Of a stretch of 64,000 bases of DNA, positions 63,729 through 64,000 are shown in pieces (position 1 is the stretch's first letter; each line of letters opens with the position of its first letter). The DNA lies in the NCBI RefSeq assembly GCF_003014495.1, contig NZ_PYGC01000014.1, positions 1 to 64,000 on the forward strand, written 5' to 3'. A program made the position numbers and the translations under genes. This DNA comes from Prolixibacter denitrificans (GTDB lineage: Bacteria > Bacteroidota > Bacteroidia > Bacteroidales > Prolixibacteraceae). The notes below the pieces were generated by a model. It saw only the letters and a program-made list of their open reading frames with translations, did no database searches and had not been told where the DNA came from.

Positions 63729-64000
63729 GCTTTCGCTTTTACCGCTTCGGCATAACGTGTAAGCGCCCGCTCGCGGGCTTCAGCATGGACGACAATGGGT
63801 TTCGGATAGGACATGGTTCCATATTCCGGGACCCATTTTACAATGTACTCACCTTTCGGATCGAACTTCTTTGCCTGCAACTCGGGATTAAACACACGGA
63901 AATAAGGTGCTGCATCATTTCCTGAACCGGCCGCCCACTGCCAGCCACCATTATTCGAAGCCAGATCATAATCCAGCAACTTACTGGCAAAAAAAGCTTC
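63725..64000 (-). CDS. Deoxyribodipyrimidine photolyase / cryptochrome, C-terminal fragment
   Basis: Only the last 91 codons are in the window; the frame continues beyond 64000. The sequence [20 protein letters not shown], then [22 protein letters not shown], is the FAD-binding C-terminal domain of class I photolyases, which repair UV-induced pyrimidine dimers with blue light. The tail ends [16 protein letters not shown]. Cofactor and substrate type (CPD or other) cannot be decided from this part. Confidence 0.92.
   Translation of the reverse strand, partial: EAFFASKLLDYDLASNNGGWQWAAGSGNDAAPYFRVFNPELQAKKFDPKGEYIVKWVPEYGTMSYPKPIVVHAEARERALTRYAEAVKAKA

Overview
The window is a piece of a Bacteroidota chromosome. 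Evidence for this includes Bacteroidota-type promoters (TAnnTTTG), many exported proteins and lipoproteins, a TonB-dependent-receptor-like barrel, a GH92 mannosidase, a GldL-like small protein, a GPP34 protein, a SecA of about 1,100 residues, and families such as DUF6261 and DUF5808. An order such as Marinilabiliales (Prolixibacteraceae-like) is my inference from gene content, not something I can prove. I see no rRNA, tRNA or CRISPR array.

Layout. Positions 1-936 hold the right end of an IS3-type element, a degenerate 21-bp tandem repeat and two palindromic repeat remnants. An AT-rich three-gene accessory cassette follows (936-3348, first product with a SEC-C zinc motif). Positions 3431-28543 are mostly metabolic and transport genes: an SDR/aldehyde dehydrogenase pair, a Crp/Fnr regulator, a condensation-domain-like acyltransferase, a Na+/H+ antiporter, a TPR histidine kinase, methyltransferases, a DUF819 protein, TrkH, SDR/epimerases, a papain-like peptidase, an HxlR regulator divergent from a nitroreductase with a clear double operator between them, an S41 peptidase, PEP carboxylase and a LytTR regulator. 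Positions 28686-37869 encode the cell-surface layer: an outer-membrane receptor, a GH92 mannosidase, a glutamine amidotransferase, and a barrel protein overlapping an IPT/Kelch lipoprotein. Positions 38079-42494 hold a DUF2089/Yip1/DUF5808 group, a frameshifted alpha/beta hydrolase, an aminotransferase and a GPP34 protein. Positions 42573-51082 are an accessory stretch of orphan lipoproteins and exported proteins, repeats, DUF6261, DUF2806, and a membrane-anchored beta-rich protein. Positions 51474-64000 return to core genes: MFS and SulP transporters, lgt, secA, ferritin, icd, dnaX, glutathione peroxidase and the end of a photolyase.

The most unusual signal is directly upstream of the DUF6261 gene (minus strand). 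Tandem repeats of exactly 41 bp (46255-46500) read on the DUF6261 strand as a chain of 14-residue mini-ORFs. Each starts ATGAAA/ATGAAT, has a variable middle and ends in a near-constant LKISTA-stop. Each overlaps the next by ATGA, because 15 codons (45 nt) minus 4 nt equals 41. The last member reads through to 28 residues and stops 4 nt before the DUF6261 start codon. A translated, coupled peptide array leading into DUF6261 is the best candidate here for an undescribed system; a purely DNA-level palindrome array is the main alternative.

Other notable points: dnaX is split at an A10 tract with a hairpin immediately after it (possible programmed slippage giving gamma and tau forms); there are three clusters of short GC-rich palindromes in gene-free gaps; and a second 21-bp tandem repeat lies at 46716-46799.
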